Assembly (NCBI GenBank): GCA_945890895.1
Contig: CAMDDG010000010.1
Span: 1 to 58,430 of the forward strand
DNA length: 58,430 nucleotides
Reading direction: 5' to 3'
DNA from: Chitinophaga pinensis
GTDB lineage: Bacteria > Bacteroidota > Bacteroidia > NS11-12g > UBA955
Part shown: one piece after another, positions 27,054 through 36,152 of the stretch
Layout: the number at the start of each line of letters is the position of its first letter
How positions within the stretch are numbered: position 1 is the stretch's first letter
The notes under the pieces: generated by a model
Databases searched by the model: none
Seen by the model: only the letters and a program-made list of their open reading frames with translations
Told to the model about the DNA's origin: nothing
Made by a program: the position numbers and the translations under genes

Positions 27054-27851
27054 ATGAAAAATCTTGTTTTCTTACTATTCTTTTATACTTTTTCCCAATT
27101 ACATTCACAAGTTGGAATTGGCACCAATACGCCCAAAGCAACCATTGAAATTACAGGCCAACCCAATGTTTCGTCAACTGCAGATGGAGTAATAGCTCCG
27201 AGAATTACACGATCTCAATTAATTGCAAAAACAGCATATTCCTCCGACCAAGTCGGTGCTATAGTATATGTTTCAGATTTGTCGGGGACGATAAATGCGG
27301 TAACCAACAATGTTACTCAAGTTGGTTACTATTATTTCAACGGATCAAGCTGGAATTCCATGAATTCAGGACTGTCCAACTTTACAATTGGAGATATAAA
27401 AACAGGAATTCAAACCACAGATCACAACGGTTGGATTAAGTTAAATGGAAGAGCAAAAAACACCCTAACTTCTTCCCAACAATCCCAAGCTACGGCATTG
27501 GGCATTGGCACTAACCTACCGGATGCCACCAATTCTTTTTTAGTTCAAAATGGTACTACTTTGGGAAGCGTTTCTGGGAGTAATAGCAAAACAATTGCTC
27601 AAAATAATTTGCCCAACGTAACATTGTATGGAAGAATTGGGGTATCCGATGGCAGTATCACTTGGGTGTCAGCAGGAAATATTAAATCCATGAAGGAAGC
27701 CAACAGCAATTGGACAGTTGATAATCCCGATCGATACACCAACACATCCAGTATTGTTGAAGTACAACTTAATGGCGGAGTTACTCAACAATCACTAGAT
27801 ACTACACCCAAAAGTTTAAGCGTAAATACGTTTATATTTTTGGGCAATTAA
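27054..27851 (+). CDS. Secreted tail-fibre/adhesin-like protein
   Basis: 265 residues. A signal peptide (NLVFLLFFYTFSQLHSQ) is followed by VGIGTNTPKATIEI, the opening common to many Bacteroidota surface proteins. GDIKTGIQTTDHNGWIKLNGRA and SNSKTIAQNNLPNV resemble phage tail-collar or tail-fibre domains. There is no T9SS sorting domain. Function unknown; surface attachment is a guess from similarity. Confidence 0.6.
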   Translation: MKNLVFLLFFYTFSQLHSQVGIGTNTPKATIEITGQPNVSSTADGVIAPRITRSQLIAKTAYSSDQVGAIVYVSDLSGTINAVTNNVTQVGYYYFNGSSWNSMNSGLSNFTIGDIKTGIQTTDHNGWIKLNGRAKNTLTSSQQSQATALGIGTNLPDATNSFLVQNGTTLGSVSGSNSKTIAQNNLPNVTLYGRIGVSDGSITWVSAGNIKSMKEANSNWTVDNPDRYTNTSSIVEVQLNGGVTQQSLDTTPKSLSVNTFIFLGN

Positions 27852-27991
27852 ACTGCTCTGACTATTCATTAATTTAAATATTCAGCTATTAAGACTATAC
27901 TTTTCTAATTCAATTAGTCATGACTTTTTATCGGAAAAAATAAGTATCCAAAACTATTCGATGTCGAATTTGAAAATATTTCTTTAATTTT

Positions 27992-28243
27992 ATGGGAAGT
28001 ATTTTAATTATGAACAATTGCGAAATACAGTCCAATAGGGATCTCAAATCTAAATATGAGGAAGAATACTTAAAATTAGACCCTGCCATTTTAGAGCTTA
28101 AATTAGCCAAACCTGCTCTAAGAGCTTTAATAAATGCGGGATTATACCAAAAACAACAGGTTATCTCTTTTTCCAAATCTGAATTAGCACAACTTCATGG
28201 AATGGGTCCCTCAGCCATTAAAAAACTATTGCAGTTGAAATAG
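27992..28243 (+). CDS. Stand-alone RNA polymerase alpha-CTD-like / helix-hairpin-helix protein
   Basis: 83 residues. The C-terminal half (PALRALINAGLYQKQQVISFSKSELAQLHGMGPSAIKKLLQL) has the two-helix (HhH)2-like layout of the RpoA C-terminal domain, which contacts promoter DNA and activators. There is no RpoA core. Regulatory function is inference; an alternative start lies at 28010. Confidence 0.55.
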   Translation: MGSILIMNNCEIQSNRDLKSKYEEEYLKLDPAILELKLAKPALRALINAGLYQKQQVISFSKSELAQLHGMGPSAIKKLLQLK

Positions 28244-28336
28244 TCAATTACATTCGGTCTGATACTTTTGATATTTTAACGAATTGGTATTTACCATTCG
28301 TGAATTGGTGTATAATTTTAAAGAAAACGTCATTTT

Positions 28337-29218
28337 ATGAAAAAATTATTTAGCCAACTATTAATTCTTTCAATTCTTTTTACTTCTTGTGCCATTGTAC
28401 ATCCCGGAGAAACAGGAGTAAAACGCAAATTGGGAAAGTTAAACGAAAAGGCATACGATCCCGGAATTCAGCTTTACAATCCATTTATTTCAACGATCCT
28501 GCGTCTTCCCATTAGAACCGTCAATTTAGAAGTCAAACTCCCTTTACCAAGTCGCGAGGGATTAACCATTCAATCAGAAATATCCATTCTTTATCGCATT
28601 GAGAAAAATTCCGGCCCGGAAGTAATTAAAAACATTGGGATGGATTATGAAGATGTAGTTATTTTACCCGTGTTTAGATCTGCAGCCGCCGATGTTACTT
28701 CAAAATTTTATGCAAAGGATATGCATTCTGGTGAACGAGCTCGAATTGAGCGCAACATACGAGATACCATGATGGCTGTTTTGGGGGATAAAGGATTTGT
28801 GGTGGAAAATGTATTATTAAAATCCATTTCACTTCCTACAGGTTTATCAGCTGCAATTGAAGAAAAACTGCGCGCAGAGCAAGAGGCCCAACGAATGGAG
28901 TTCACGAAACAAAAGGAAAAATTAGAAGCGGAGAGAAAAGCTATTGCAGCTGAAGGCGACAAACAATCGGCCATTATTGCGGCTCAAGGTCATGCCGAAG
29001 TGGCAAAAATTAAAGCGGAAGGACAAGCAAATGCAATTAAAATTGAAGCAGAAGCTAGAGCAAAGGGAAATGAAATGCTATCCAAATCGTTGACTCCTGA
29101 TATCCTCAAAAACAATCAAATAGAAGCCTTTAAAGCGCTATCCAATAGCAGTAATTCTAAAGTTATTATCACCGATGGCAAGACTCCTTTATTAGGACTA
29201 CCCGAAGGAGGAAAATAA
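28337..29218 (+). CDS. SPFH/prohibitin-family lipoprotein
   Basis: 293 residues. A signal sequence ends in a lipobox (ILFTSC), which predicts lipidation, unlike the transmembrane anchor of HflK/HflC. The SPFH domain runs from VHPGETGVKRKLGK to about residue 190. A long Ala/Glu/Lys coiled coil follows (AEQEAQRMEFTKQKEKLEAERKAIAAEGDKQ, up to KGNEMLSK). Such proteins form large oligomeric membrane scaffolds. Partner unknown. Confidence 0.85.
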   Translation: MKKLFSQLLILSILFTSCAIVHPGETGVKRKLGKLNEKAYDPGIQLYNPFISTILRLPIRTVNLEVKLPLPSREGLTIQSEISILYRIEKNSGPEVIKNIGMDYEDVVILPVFRSAAADVTSKFYAKDMHSGERARIERNIRDTMMAVLGDKGFVVENVLLKSISLPTGLSAAIEEKLRAEQEAQRMEFTKQKEKLEAERKAIAAEGDKQSAIIAAQGHAEVAKIKAEGQANAIKIEAEARAKGNEMLSKSLTPDILKNNQIEAFKALSNSSNSKVIITDGKTPLLGLPEGGK

Positions 29219-29245
29219 TTCTAAATTTTCAAATACTATTATTGT

Positions 29246-29253
29246 TATTTTTG
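29246..29253 (+). promoter_or_regulatory. Putative -7 element (TATTTTTG)
   Basis: TAnnTTTG match ending 4 nt before the ATG at 29258; leaderless layout. Confidence 0.4.
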
Positions 29254-29257
29254 AATT

Positions 29258-29587
29258 ATGTATATTTCAATTACAGGGTTAAAACCCAAAAATTTTTGGG
29301 GATTCTTACGATTTTGGAGATTGGCAATTCCATCATTCAATCAAGCAAGATCTTCAGATGGTATTTTGTTTTGTGAAGTGAAACGAATTCAAGGAAACCA
29401 ATGTACCCTTACAGCTTGGGAAAGCAGGGAACATATGTTAAGATTTATGAGAAGCGGAGTTCACTTAACTGCAATGAAATCCTTTCACAAAATTGCAACA
29501 GGTAAAACGTATGGTTTTGAATCAGAATCAATTCCCAAATGGACAGAAGCATTTGAACTTTTAACTAAAAACGGTCGAGTATACTAA
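29258..29587 (+). CDS. Dimeric alpha/beta-barrel-like protein
   Basis: 109 residues, cytoplasmic. The pattern FWRLAIPSFNQARSSDGILFCEVKR, then TLTAWESREHMLRFMRSGVHLTAMKSF, resembles ferredoxin-like dimeric alpha/beta-barrel proteins (antibiotic-monooxygenase or DUF3291-type). Those families do varied chemistry, so no reaction is claimed. It follows the SPFH gene by 39 bp but has its own promoter element. Confidence 0.55.
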   Translation: MYISITGLKPKNFWGFLRFWRLAIPSFNQARSSDGILFCEVKRIQGNQCTLTAWESREHMLRFMRSGVHLTAMKSFHKIATGKTYGFESESIPKWTEAFELLTKNGRVY

Positions 29588-29771
29588 GTTTTAAAAAAAT
29601 CACATATCAAAGATTGACACAATTTGTCCATCTTTGACTAAGTGCAAAATTGTATGCAATAAATTAAATAGTGAAATTTTAAAATCTGTACCATTCAAAA
29701 ATTCGAATAGAGTTCTTGATCAAGTAGTCACAGATTCGACTAAAAAAACCTACTCACCACTACCCCATTTT

Positions 29772-30230
29772 ATGATAAAAAATATTTTTAGCCAAGAAAT
29801 TTCAGAAGAGGTTATCCTTAGAATTGAAAAACTGAATCCTAAATCGACTCCTAATTGGGGTACGATGTCGGTAGATCAAATGCTAGCTCATTGCAATGTG
29901 ACCTATGATTATACCTACCATTCCGAAAAGTTCACACCTCCAAATGCGGTAAAACGAATGTTATTAAAAGCATTTGTAAAACCCATGGTGGTAAGTGAAA
30001 AAGCCTATCCCAAAAACGGGAGAACAGCCGCTGAATTTAAAATGGTTGGTGAAAAAGACTTTGAACGCGAGAAATCCAAATTAATTGAGAATATCCGTAG
30101 AACGCAACAACTGGGTGCTACTCATTTTGAAGGATTAGAGAATTTTTCTTTTGGGAAGCTCTCAAGCAGTGAATGGAACAACATGTTTTACAAACATTTA
30201 GATCATCACCTAACCCAATTCGGAGTGTAG
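29772..30230 (+). CDS. DinB-like (DUF1569) protein
   Basis: 152 residues from the ATG at 29772; the frame is open upstream without a good start. A four-helix DinB/YfiT-like pattern includes WGTMSVDQMLAHCNVTYDYTYH, FGKLSSSEWNNMFYKHLDHHLTQFGV and a C-terminal HLDHH, giving His residues able to bind a metal. DinB-fold enzymes include bacillithiol- or mycothiol-type transferases, but function here is unknown. Confidence 0.65.
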   Translation: MIKNIFSQEISEEVILRIEKLNPKSTPNWGTMSVDQMLAHCNVTYDYTYHSEKFTPPNAVKRMLLKAFVKPMVVSEKAYPKNGRTAAEFKMVGEKDFEREKSKLIENIRRTQQLGATHFEGLENFSFGKLSSSEWNNMFYKHLDHHLTQFGV

Positions 30231-30262
30231 AATTATCGATTATATTAATTACTCGATCCAAA

Positions 30263-30691
30263 ATGAAAAACTTACTTCCCAATTTTAAAACAACCTATCG
30301 AATTATCGGTGGGAGTTTCGCTTTTTTATCCCTGAGCTTGTTTGCAAGAGGTTTAATTACAAGTATGAGACAATTCAAAGTCCCCGAAGAAACACTATCC
30401 TCTTTACATTACATTGATGCAATTTTTTGGGTCTATGTACATATGTTCGTAATTGGAATGTTAGTATTTTTTATGGGAAGTGCAATAACGGAAGAAAAAT
30501 ATCAGTTTCGTATGTCTCTTTTCCTTTTTGTAGCAACTTGCTTCTATACATTTTTGGATTTCCGTACCTCTGACTCATTTTTAGGTAACAGTTTATACCA
30601 AGGTGATGCATCGATTATTCCCGGGCTGATTGGAGTAATAGTTAATTTGTTGTTTTTGCAATTATTAGTCAGAAAATCCAAGTCTAAATAG
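30263..30691 (+). CDS. Four-helix membrane protein, unknown
   Basis: 142 residues from MKNLLPNFKTTYR, 32 bp after the DinB-like gene. Four membrane helices are visible, including IIGGSFAFLSLSLFARGLI, VYVHMFVIGMLVFFMGSAI and IIPGLIGVIVNLLFLQLLV. The C-terminus is basic. No family recognised; probably cotranscribed with the DinB-like gene. Confidence 0.6.
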   Translation: MKNLLPNFKTTYRIIGGSFAFLSLSLFARGLITSMRQFKVPEETLSSLHYIDAIFWVYVHMFVIGMLVFFMGSAITEEKYQFRMSLFLFVATCFYTFLDFRTSDSFLGNSLYQGDASIIPGLIGVIVNLLFLQLLVRKSKSK

Positions 30692-30849
30692 TATTAGGCG
30701 CACAATTTAAATACTAGGTAAAGTTTAATCATTTTTCTTAACCCTATTTTAATTTCATATTGAATATTCTATCTAAATTATTATATTTGTTTAAACAAAT
30801 ATTTTACAATACACGTAAAATAGAATGACCGAGTTGAATTTATCCCAAT

Positions 30850-31743
30850 ATGAAACGCAAACAATTCATACAAACCGTAGTTCCACTTTTGGCATTCGCC
30901 CCAATAACTGCAAGTATTATGAATCTAAAATCACTCAATAAAATAGTCAATCACCAGAGTAATACACCCAAAATGCCCGTATTATTCTTGGGACATGGAA
31001 GCCCAATGAATGCTATTGAAGAAAACGAATTTGTTCAAGGGTTTCGAAGAATTGAAAAAGAAATACAAAAACCTACTGCTATTCTCATTATATCAGCACA
31101 TTGGGAAACCCGAGGCACCTTTGTAACAGCTATGGACCAACCCAGAACTATCCATGATTTTGGTGGATTTCCTCAAGAATTATTTAACGTTCAATATCCA
31201 GCACCCGGAAGTCCTGAACTGGCTAAAATCACTCAGACTCTAATTACAAGTACACCGGTTCAACTCGACGATAAATGGGGTTTAGATCACGGTGCCTGGA
31301 GTGTAATTAAGCACTTGTACCCCAATGCGGATGTCCCCATAATACAAATGAGTTTGGATTACCAACAAGGTCCACAATATCATTATGATTTAGCAAAAGA
31401 AATAAAATCACTTCGCGAAAAAGGGGTACTCATTGTTGGAAGTGGAAATATGGTACATAATCTCGGTATGGTTGAATGGCGTAAATTAAATGAAACTTTT
31501 GGATATGACTGGGCCATCGAATCCAGTGAAAAAATGAAATCTTTCATATTAAATAATGACCACAACTCCTTAATTCATTATCACAAACAAGGCAGAGCAT
31601 TTCAATTGGCCATTCCTTCACCGGAGCACTATTTACCGCTAATTTATACCATCGCATTAAAAGAAGAAAAAGATTCCATTCAATTTTTCAATGACAAAGC
31701 TGTAGCTGGATCACTTACCATGACCAGTGTTAAATTTGGATAA
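30850..31743 (+). CDS. LigB-type extradiol dioxygenase (YgiD-like) with an export signal
   Basis: 297 residues. The catalytic domain has GHGSPMNAIEEN, ISAHWETRG, QPRTIHDFGGFPQELFNVQYPAPGSP, WGLDHGAWSVIKHLYP and GSGNMVHNLGMVEW, the YgiD/4,5-DOPA dioxygenase pattern with its His ligands. Unusually, about 40 residues precede it, starting MKRKQFIQTVVPLLAFAPITAS, a Sec- or Tat-like signal. YgiD homologues are generally cytoplasmic. Substrate is a catechol by family; physiological role unknown. Confidence 0.85.
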   Translation: MKRKQFIQTVVPLLAFAPITASIMNLKSLNKIVNHQSNTPKMPVLFLGHGSPMNAIEENEFVQGFRRIEKEIQKPTAILIISAHWETRGTFVTAMDQPRTIHDFGGFPQELFNVQYPAPGSPELAKITQTLITSTPVQLDDKWGLDHGAWSVIKHLYPNADVPIIQMSLDYQQGPQYHYDLAKEIKSLREKGVLIVGSGNMVHNLGMVEWRKLNETFGYDWAIESSEKMKSFILNNDHNSLIHYHKQGRAFQLAIPSPEHYLPLIYTIALKEEKDSIQFFNDKAVAGSLTMTSVKFG

Positions 31744-31810
31744 TTTATCTCGAAAAAGAATCAAAAAACCAATAGTCTACTAAATCTATCGGCTTTTCGT
31801 AAAATAAATA

Positions 31811-31840
31811 TTGAGCATTTAAATGTTACACTTACTTTTG
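31811..31840 (+). promoter_or_regulatory. Promoter of the DUF2490 gene
   Basis: TTG (31811-31813), 19-nt spacer, TACTTTTG (31833-31840). Transcription is predicted near 31844, 5 nt before the ATG at 31849. Confidence 0.6.
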
Positions 31841-31848
31841 TGCATCAG

Positions 31849-32607
31849 ATGCTTAGTATGATATTTAAAAACGCAAGTAAATTCAAACTTTTATCGATTT
31901 ACTCATTCATAATCTTGAGTAAAAATCCACTTCATTCTCAGAATATAAATCAATCGCTGATTTGGTATGGAATTTTCACCACCTACGACTTTAATAAAAA
32001 ATGGTATTTCCAAAATGAATTCCAAGAAAGACATTTCATTTCACCAATTGCTCAACATCAATTTATTATTCGTAGCCATGTTCACAGAAATTTCCCAAAA
32101 GCAGGAATGGAACTTTCTGCCGGCGCCAGTTACTTTCTGCAAAATTCGAACAATCCAAATGTCCAAAATACAGTCACGATCCCCGAGAGAAGACCGCATA
32201 TTGAATTGGGTAAAAAACACGCTCTAAATAAAATTCAATTTGAGCATAGATTTCGCACCGAGGCTCGATTTTATAGAAACACCAATTCAAACAAAACAGA
32301 GCTTGAAGATGGCTATTACTTCGATAATTTTCGATTCAGATTTCGATCTCAAATAAGTGTACCTATTGTAAAAATAAATCAGCAAAACTTATTAAAAATT
32401 AAAATAAGCGATGAAATTCATCTTCACTCCACCAAACATAGATCTACTACTTACTTCGATCAAAACAGAGTATACGTAGCTTTAAATTACGAAATCAATA
32501 AAAAGGCAAACATTGAATTTGGTTACTTAAACTGGTATCAGCAGAAAAACGCCACTGCATTTTATAATCGAAACATTGCTAGATTCACATTATTTCACAA
32601 AATCTAA
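31849..32607 (+). CDS. DUF2490-family outer-membrane protein
   Basis: About 252 residues; ATG at 31849 or 31858. After a signal peptide (LSIYSFIILSKNPLHSQ) the strand-rich body includes LIWYGIFTTYDFNKKWYFQNEFQERHF and RHFIS-to-FRFRFRSQISVPI, typical of DUF2490, predicted outer-membrane barrels. It ends ...ARFTLFHKI. Function unknown. It follows the dioxygenase gene but has its own consensus promoter. Confidence 0.75.
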   Translation: MLSMIFKNASKFKLLSIYSFIILSKNPLHSQNINQSLIWYGIFTTYDFNKKWYFQNEFQERHFISPIAQHQFIIRSHVHRNFPKAGMELSAGASYFLQNSNNPNVQNTVTIPERRPHIELGKKHALNKIQFEHRFRTEARFYRNTNSNKTELEDGYYFDNFRFRFRSQISVPIVKINQQNLLKIKISDEIHLHSTKHRSTTYFDQNRVYVALNYEINKKANIEFGYLNWYQQKNATAFYNRNIARFTLFHKI

Positions 32608-32637
32608 CGAAGAGTCTTACATTTAGAATTTATACCG

Positions 32638-33192
32638 TTATAAATCCAACTTAAATCTGCAAAGTCGCTTCAACTCTCCTTCTTGATTTAAAACGGGTTC
32701 AACTTCACCCTCCGAAATCATTCCAGCTTTCTCCATGGTTCGACCAGAAGCGGGATTATCCGCAAAATGAGTACCGAAAACAAACCGAGCTATTTTAAAT
32801 TCACTGGCAAAATTCAACACCGCCCTTAAACATTCGGTCGCTATTCCCATCCCCCAAAAATCAACCCCTATCCAATACCCAACTTCCACAGATTGAGATG
32901 CTTCCCTCCAATGTAAACCGATTTCTCCTACCAAATTCTTCGTCGAATTATCCTCAATTACCCAAACCAATCGCGACATATTGGTGAAACCGTCTTGAAT
33001 CAACTTAAGTCGTCCAATGGCAAAATTCAACGTATATGGATAAGGCAAACTGCTTGTTTGTTTGGATATATCGTAGTGATTGCACCGAATGACTAACTCG
33101 GGCAAATCCAATTCATTCAAAGCTCGCAAAGTATACCGTTGAGTGTGAATCACGGGAAACGAACTAGGCCAGTTTCTACTTATCTGCTCCAT
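32638..33192 (-). CDS. RimJ/RimL-type GNAT acetyltransferase
   Basis: 184 residues from MEQISRNW. Opening TQRYTLRALNELDLPEL, then VGEIGLHWREASQSVEVGYWIGVDFWGMGIATECLRAVLNFA, which is the acetyl-CoA site, and NPASGRTMEKAGM place it in the RimJ/RimL group, which often acetylates protein N-termini or antibiotics. The start overlaps the 3' end of the upstream PAP2 gene by 17 nt, so translation is probably coupled. Confidence 0.86.
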   Translation of the reverse strand: MEQISRNWPSSFPVIHTQRYTLRALNELDLPELVIRCNHYDISKQTSSLPYPYTLNFAIGRLKLIQDGFTNMSRLVWVIEDNSTKNLVGEIGLHWREASQSVEVGYWIGVDFWGMGIATECLRAVLNFASEFKIARFVFGTHFADNPASGRTMEKAGMISEGEVEPVLNQEGELKRLCRFKLDL

Positions 33193-34741
33193 CATTTTTA
33201 CCACGGTTAACCGCCTTTTGTCCAATATTCACGCCCATAGTCATCCCAACTTCAGTGTCCATTCTATAATGTATCGCTCCGTACAATCGGCTTAAACTCG
33301 CTTCATTGGCCATAGATACGTAATTTCCTTGTTTCGGGGGATGTAAATACGACAAAATGGTAGCTGCTGCACCACTGAATGTACTATGTCCGCTGGTAAA
33401 AGAAGGAAAATTGGGCAACCCGGTAAGGGTTTTAATTTCGGGATTCAGTTGACTGGGGCGAGGAGTGTAATAAAAATTCTTAACATCCCAGCAACAAATA
33501 GCAGCATCGAACATAGCCATATTCAACAGCGCTAAATTTCGTGCCCAACGCACTTCGCTAAAATTCAGATTTACAAAATCATCACAAGCGATTGCATTCC
33601 AATGACCCGGAGGTGTGTAGGTACCTACTCCATCTCCCCAGAAATGAACAATTCGAGTACGTTCACGAGTTGCGTTTTTGGAATAATACAAAACTTCATC
33701 CAATTCCTTTTTAAATGCCTGTGAATGTACAGATGGTGGTGCGGCTGGTCTTCCTTGCACCACTTCGGATGAATCCAATAAGAAACCTTTAACTCTACCA
33801 AACAAAGGCAACATTGGAGGCCGAGCAGGCGTTTCCATGCTTTTCCAAGGTGTTTCGCCTCGATTAACGGCACGATCCTCCAACATTTGCCAGTCAGATG
33901 GATTTCCAACTGATTTTGAGGCTCCATCTTGACGAGCCCTATTGATGAACTTTTGAGCCACCTTTTCGCCAAGCAACTCCCCGGCATTCACCTCACTGCG
34001 GGTATTTCCTCCACACATTATCCGTACATTTTTACATTCTTGAAGTTTTTGTTCAATAAAATCCTGTTCACCAGGGAACATCAATTTCAGTATGGCCGCA
34101 GACGCTCCAGAAATCACCGCTTCTTCCGATGGGTAAGCAAAATCGCGGGGAACTGGTATCAATTCTTTTATATCTGGGTCGGATACCGATGGACGAGAAC
34201 GCTTGAATTTACTTTTATAAAAATAGGCAGAAATAGCCGCATCGTATTGAGCTGCACTTAAATACGCATAGGCTCGTGATGCATAGGGTGGATTTGCAAA
34301 TGGGAAAAACGGATAAGCCAACGGATTATTGGCATTGGGAACGGGATACGTTCCATCTGCATTCTGATAGGGTGGCAAATTATACTTTGCTACCAATTCC
34401 CGCATGATTTCATTCCATCTCAAAACGGTTCCTGCGCTCCAATATTTAATTAATTCACGATCGTTATCGGTCAATTTAGCTTGCCAGCTTTTAATCTCAA
34501 CCAATTCCAATTTGTAGTCCGGCGAAACGGTGAGTAGGGGAATTTCACATTCCACTTCATCGGGCGAAGACAGCAAAATGGGCAACCAACTTCCAGCTTG
34601 GGTATCTAATTTATCCGGAGATAAAGAAGGGTAAAAATCCACGCGACTGCTCGGCTCCTTCTGACATCCTTGAAAAATCAACAATCCCAAAATACAGCAA
34701 ACACCAATAATGTGGGCAAATTTAAATTTGAATAATTTCAT
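33176..34741 (-). CDS. Tandem-PAP2 lipoprotein (vanadium-haloperoxidase/phosphatase superfamily)
   Basis: 521 residues. Lipobox IFQGC near residue 26. Two PAP2-like halves are visible. The C-terminal half has the complete triad: KNFYYTPRPSQ, then FPSFTSGHSTFSGAAATI, then SRLYGAIHYRMDTEVG (K..RP, PSGH-like SGH, SR..GxHxxxD), so it binds vanadate or a phosphate. The N-terminal half retains KFKRSRPS and YPSEEAVISGASAAI but lacks the catalytic His of SGH, so it looks degenerate. It is probably envelope-located, as phosphatase or haloperoxidase. It is 18 bp after the outer-membrane gene. Confidence 0.85.
   Translation of the reverse strand: MKLFKFKFAHIIGVCCILGLLIFQGCQKEPSSRVDFYPSLSPDKLDTQAGSWLPILLSSPDEVECEIPLLTVSPDYKLELVEIKSWQAKLTDNDRELIKYWSAGTVLRWNEIMRELVAKYNLPPYQNADGTYPVPNANNPLAYPFFPFANPPYASRAYAYLSAAQYDAAISAYFYKSKFKRSRPSVSDPDIKELIPVPRDFAYPSEEAVISGASAAILKLMFPGEQDFIEQKLQECKNVRIMCGGNTRSEVNAGELLGEKVAQKFINRARQDGASKSVGNPSDWQMLEDRAVNRGETPWKSMETPARPPMLPLFGRVKGFLLDSSEVVQGRPAAPPSVHSQAFKKELDEVLYYSKNATRERTRIVHFWGDGVGTYTPPGHWNAIACDDFVNLNFSEVRWARNLALLNMAMFDAAICCWDVKNFYYTPRPSQLNPEIKTLTGLPNFPSFTSGHSTFSGAAATILSYLHPPKQGNYVSMANEASLSRLYGAIHYRMDTEVGMTMGVNIGQKAVNRGKNDGADK
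33332..33344 (+). repeat. Dispersed motif TTTCGGGGGAYRY, copy 4
   Basis: Perfect match (ATGT) lying antisense within the tandem-PAP2 gene; the gene reads it as CAT CCC CCG AAA (His-Pro-Pro-Lys). Confidence 0.75.
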
Positions 34742-34759
34742 AGCTAACTCTTTTGGGGA

Positions 34760-35686
34760 TTATTTTTTATTCGTCTTTTTGGGGGATGAGATTTCAAACT
34801 GATATACAGCACCCGCTGCAACGCTTTGGGTCATTCCAACATTGCGTCCCGCGACGGTTTGCATAGCCATAGCCATTGCACTTAAACCATTTATTCCCGG
34901 TATACCCCATTTTAGATTTAAGCCCACTTTTATAGCATCCATATTGTTGCTAGGAAACGGCATATCATTTCTTCGAATATCAAATCCTCCGATTGTGTTC
35001 ATCCCATCTAATATCACTTCTATATAATGATCGGGATCCTTTCTCCAACCCGTTCTTATGTTATATCCGGTTACACTTGGCATCTGTACTGAATTACTGT
35101 ATATCATTTTGGTGGTGTAATATGCATCTCTATCAATTTCAATATTGCGCCTTAACATTCCAAAAGCAGAAGCTGTAATAAAAAATTGCTTCTTTTGAAC
35201 ATCAATCATCATTTTAGCACTTGCTGTTTGAGATTTCATTCCAATTGAAAGAGGTAAATAATCAGCAACATAATTGGTAGTTGGCAACCCCAATCCCAAA
35301 GTGCCGTTAAAACTAGTGAGCCAACCTTTGAAATTAATTGCATACAATTCTCGTTTGAGAAATACATTCAAATCTTGCAACCCTTGTTGACCAATTAAGG
35401 TTCCAGCAGACGCTTGATTCTGGATATAGGGCAACGTAAAAATCAAATTGGTTTTACCGTTGATACCATAATTACCCATCAACATAATGGAATTGGAACT
35501 AACCGTACCAATATTCTCATTGCTTCGATAAAAGTTTCCTTCCCAATAATGATTCCATTGAGAAAATCCAGCAACAAACCCGCCACAGAAATTATTCTTG
35601 GCCATAAATAGACCGTCTGATTCGGTCTGAGATAACAAGCTAATTGGAAGAAAGAGAGCAGAATAAATTAACCCTTTCCATTTCAT
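34760..35686 (-). CDS. Putative outer-membrane transporter-like barrel
   Basis: About 308 residues from MKWKGLIY. A signal peptide (IYSALFLPISLLSQ) is followed by strand-rich sequence: MLMGNYGINGKTNLIFTLPY and FNGTLGLGLPTTNYVADYL resemble MetA/phenol-degradation-type outer-membrane proteins. The C-terminus is lysine-rich (SPKKTNKK). Substrate unknown. It is upstream of, and probably cotranscribed with, the tandem-PAP2 lipoprotein gene. Confidence 0.65.
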   Translation of the reverse strand: MKWKGLIYSALFLPISLLSQTESDGLFMAKNNFCGGFVAGFSQWNHYWEGNFYRSNENIGTVSSNSIMLMGNYGINGKTNLIFTLPYIQNQASAGTLIGQQGLQDLNVFLKRELYAINFKGWLTSFNGTLGLGLPTTNYVADYLPLSIGMKSQTASAKMMIDVQKKQFFITASAFGMLRRNIEIDRDAYYTTKMIYSNSVQMPSVTGYNIRTGWRKDPDHYIEVILDGMNTIGGFDIRRNDMPFPSNNMDAIKVGLNLKWGIPGINGLSAMAMAMQTVAGRNVGMTQSVAAGAVYQFEISSPKKTNKK

Positions 35687-35855
35687 AAATTGGTGCAATA
35701 TACTAAAACACTATTTCTTTCGTTAAAAAGATTTGATTTAACCTAAACAAAATTCGTATTTATTAGATTTCTTAGTCAGCAATAATTCAGCTCAAAATGC
35801 AAATAAAACAACCTGAATGTGACAAATACTTAATACAGTCATAATTTATTGGCAT

Positions 35856-35863
35856 TATTTTTG
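35856..35863 (+). promoter_or_regulatory. Putative -7 element (TATTTTTG)
   Basis: TAnnTTTG match 17 nt upstream of the small ORF at 35881; no good -33 element. Confidence 0.35.
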
Positions 35864-35880
35864 TTAGAGAAAAATCAGCC

Positions 35881-36039
35881 ATGAAACAAGCACAAAAAAG
35901 TTGGGAAAATTTTCAGAAAAAACTTAAAGCACTCCCCCAATGGGCCTATTTCACCGGTGTATTATTATGGCTTCTTCCTCTAGGAACCGTGTGGACATTT
36001 CTATTCCTTCAACTGTTTTTCAGAAAACGAGGAGTTTAA
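35881..36039 (+). CDS. 52-residue single-pass membrane protein
   Basis: Small ORF MKQAQKSWENFQKKLKA... with one hydrophobic helix (FTGVLLWLLPLGTVWTFLFLQ) between a basic N-terminus and a basic tail (FRKRGV). It has its own TAnnTTTG element and a following terminator-like hairpin, which argue for a real transcription unit in the otherwise empty 466-bp gap 35687-36152. No family recognised. Confidence 0.55.
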   Translation: MKQAQKSWENFQKKLKALPQWAYFTGVLLWLLPLGTVWTFLFLQLFFRKRGV

Positions 36040-36064
36040 ATCATGAGTTCAAGTAATTCCAATC

Positions 36065-36090
36065 ACCCGTAATAAAAACGGGTTGTTTTT
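36065..36090 (+). terminator. Terminator-like hairpin after the 52-residue ORF
   Basis: ACCCGT and ACGGGT pair over a 7-nt loop, followed by TGTTTTT. Short stem, moderate support. Confidence 0.5.
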
Positions 36091-36152
36091 AATTACATCA
36101 TAAAAATCCAACTTCTACCCTTTACCTAATTGTAACTAAATTCCTACTCCAA

